DNA of 22,563 nt from JBJXGF01 sp046153015. Lineage in GTDB: Bacteria; Actinomycetota; Acidimicrobiia; Acidimicrobiales; CAIXPF01. Numbering within the stretch: the first letter of the stretch is position 1; every line of letters begins with the position of its first letter. This document shows positions 21,639-22,563 of this stretch, one piece after another. The stretch covers positions 1 through 22,563 of the forward strand of contig JBJXGF010000068.1 of NCBI GenBank assembly GCA_046153015.1. The letters run 5' to 3'. The position numbers and the translations under genes are program-made. A model generated the notes under the pieces. That model was not told where the DNA came from, searched no databases, and saw nothing but the letters and a program-made list of their open reading frames with translations.

Positions 21639-22563
21639 CTAAGCGGGATGCTCGGTGGAACGGCGACGGCGGCGGCGCTCGTGGCGCTCGATGGCCAGGC
21701 GGACCAGCTCGTCGATCAGCTTCTCGTAGGGCACTCCCGAGGCCGCCCAGAGCCGGGGGAACATCGAGATCGGCGTGAAGCCGGGGATCGTATTCACCTC
21801 GTTCAGCAGCGGGCCGCGGCCGGCCTCCTCGTAGAAGAAGTCGGCCCGGGCCATGCCCTCCACCCGCAGGGCCCGGCAGGCGTCGACCGCGAGACGCTGG
21901 AAACGGGCCAGCTCGGCGGGGGAGAGGGCGGCGGGCGCCACCAGCTGCGCCCTGCCGCTCAGGTACTTGTCGGCGTAGTCGTAGAACTCGGCGCCGGGCA
22001 CCACCTCCCCGGCCACCGACACCTGCAGGTGCTCGTTGCCGAGCACGGCCAGCTCGATCTCGCGGCCGACGATCGCCTCCTCGAACACGAGCTGCTCGTC
22101 GTAGCGCAGCGCCAGCTCAAGGGCGGCGGCCAGCTCGGCCGGCTCGTGCACCTTGGACACCCCGACCGAGCTGCCCATGTTGGCCGGCTTCACGAACAGC
22201 GGATAGCCGAGGCGCTCGCCGAGCTCGCCCGCCAGGTCGGCCGACACGTCGTCGGCGAACGCGGAGAGGAACCGGGCCTGGGGCACGCCGTGGTAGGCCA
22301 GCACCTCCTTGGCCTTGGCCTTGTCCATGGCCAAAGCCGAGCCCAGCACCCCGGCGCCGACGTAGGCGACCCCGGCCAGCTCGAGCAGGCCCTGCACGGT
22401 GCCGTCCTCGCCCATCGGGCCGTGCAGCAGGGGCAGCACCACCACCTGCTCGCGACGCTCGGCCAGCAACGGCAGCGGCTCGACCGGCGGCCCGGCCGCT
22501 TCGAGGGCGGGGGGCAGCGCGGCGCGGCCGCGGGCCAGCGCGGCCCGGGCGGCCTCGGCGTCG
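21639..22563 (-). CDS. ddl: D-alanine-D-alanine ligase, 5' end outside window
   Basis: An ATP-grasp ligase making the D-Ala-D-Ala dipeptide for peptidoglycan in the cytoplasm. The visible 307 codons include LLHGPMGEDGTVQGLLEL (HGxxGEDG of the N-terminal domain), MDKAKAKEVL, YPLFVKPANMGSSVGVSKV (ATP-binding loop), EIELAVLGN, GMARADFFYEE, and LLNEVNTIPGFTPISMFP (metal and D-Ala site). The C-terminus is a basic RHERRRRRRS tail. The frame stays open to the right edge with plausible sequence (AARAALARGRAALPPALEAA), so the TTG at 22469 is not the true start and the gene continues beyond 22563. The reductase-HAD operon begins 60 bp downstream on the same strand and may be partly co-transcribed. Confidence 0.93.
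   Translation of the reverse strand, partial: DAEAARAALARGRAALPPALEAAGPPVEPLPLLAERREQVVVLPLLHGPMGEDGTVQGLLELAGVAYVGAGVLGSALAMDKAKAKEVLAYHGVPQARFLSAFADDVSADLAGELGERLGYPLFVKPANMGSSVGVSKVHEPAELAAALELALRYDEQLVFEEAIVGREIELAVLGNEHLQVSVAGEVVPGAEFYDYADKYLSGRAQLVAPAALSPAELARFQRLAVDACRALRVEGMARADFFYEEAGRGPLLNEVNTIPGFTPISMFPRLWAASGVPYEKLIDELVRLAIERHERRRRRRSTEHPA

Noticed and set aside
22469..22469. TTG as the start of D-Ala-D-Ala ligase
   Set aside because: It would remove most of the N-terminal domain. The frame continues upstream with coding-like sequence to the window edge, so the gene is cut by the window, not truncated.

Overview
This is a very GC-rich (about 70% by eye) bacterial chromosomal window. 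Nearly every reading frame is open, GTG and TTG starts are common, and several starts carry a TAnnnT box 7-8 nt upstream, as in leaderless actinobacterial mRNAs. A 6C-type small RNA, a GNAT/acyl-CoA-synthetase fusion and many Actinomycetota-type membrane proteins point to Actinomycetota. I would guess Acidimicrobiia from gene content, but this is inference, not a database result. I see no tRNA, rRNA, insertion sequence, phage gene or CRISPR array.

Layout. (1) 1-2575: a doubtful small membrane ORF, then a minus-strand group of an enoyl-CoA hydratase/isomerase, a DUF2752 membrane protein and an RDD-family membrane protein. (2) 2593-5238: an 881-aa Pat-like protein lysine acetyltransferase on the plus strand, divergent from the hydratase with only 17 bp between start codons. 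(3) 5146-7825: an AAA+ ATPase of unknown function (minus) and a divergent PIG3-type quinone oxidoreductase (plus). (4) 7839-15040: central carbon metabolism and its regulators: citrate synthase, a short divergent biotin-dependent carboxyltransferase coupled to a LysR regulator, a 6C-like small RNA, aconitase, and a GntR/HutC regulator divergent from aconitase. (5) 15007-16682: DUF4190 and MauE-like membrane proteins with a divergent TetR regulator. (6) 16736-21578: a tightly coupled minus-strand operon (ATGA overlaps at both junctions) of a fatty acyl-CoA reductase-HAD fusion, a LarA/DUF2088-like protein and a PlsC acyltransferase. (7) 21639 to the right edge: D-alanine-D-alanine ligase, 5' end outside the window.

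How the genes fit together. Citrate synthase and aconitase catalyse consecutive TCA-cycle steps. Each has its own hairpin terminator, and aconitase lies opposite a GntR regulator with an operator-like palindrome in the shared promoter region. The LysR gene and the 6C RNA are divergent and share a 70-bp region with a perfect TTGTGC-N6-GCACAA dyad. The most unusual protein system is the reductase-HAD / LarA-like / PlsC operon. It reads as a lipid-modifying pathway (acyl-CoA reduction, an unusual hydroxy-acid-type enzyme, acyl transfer to glycerol phosphate). In two of its parts key catalytic residues appear substituted. The most unusual non-coding element is the 6C-like RNA, with three C5-C6 hairpin loops.
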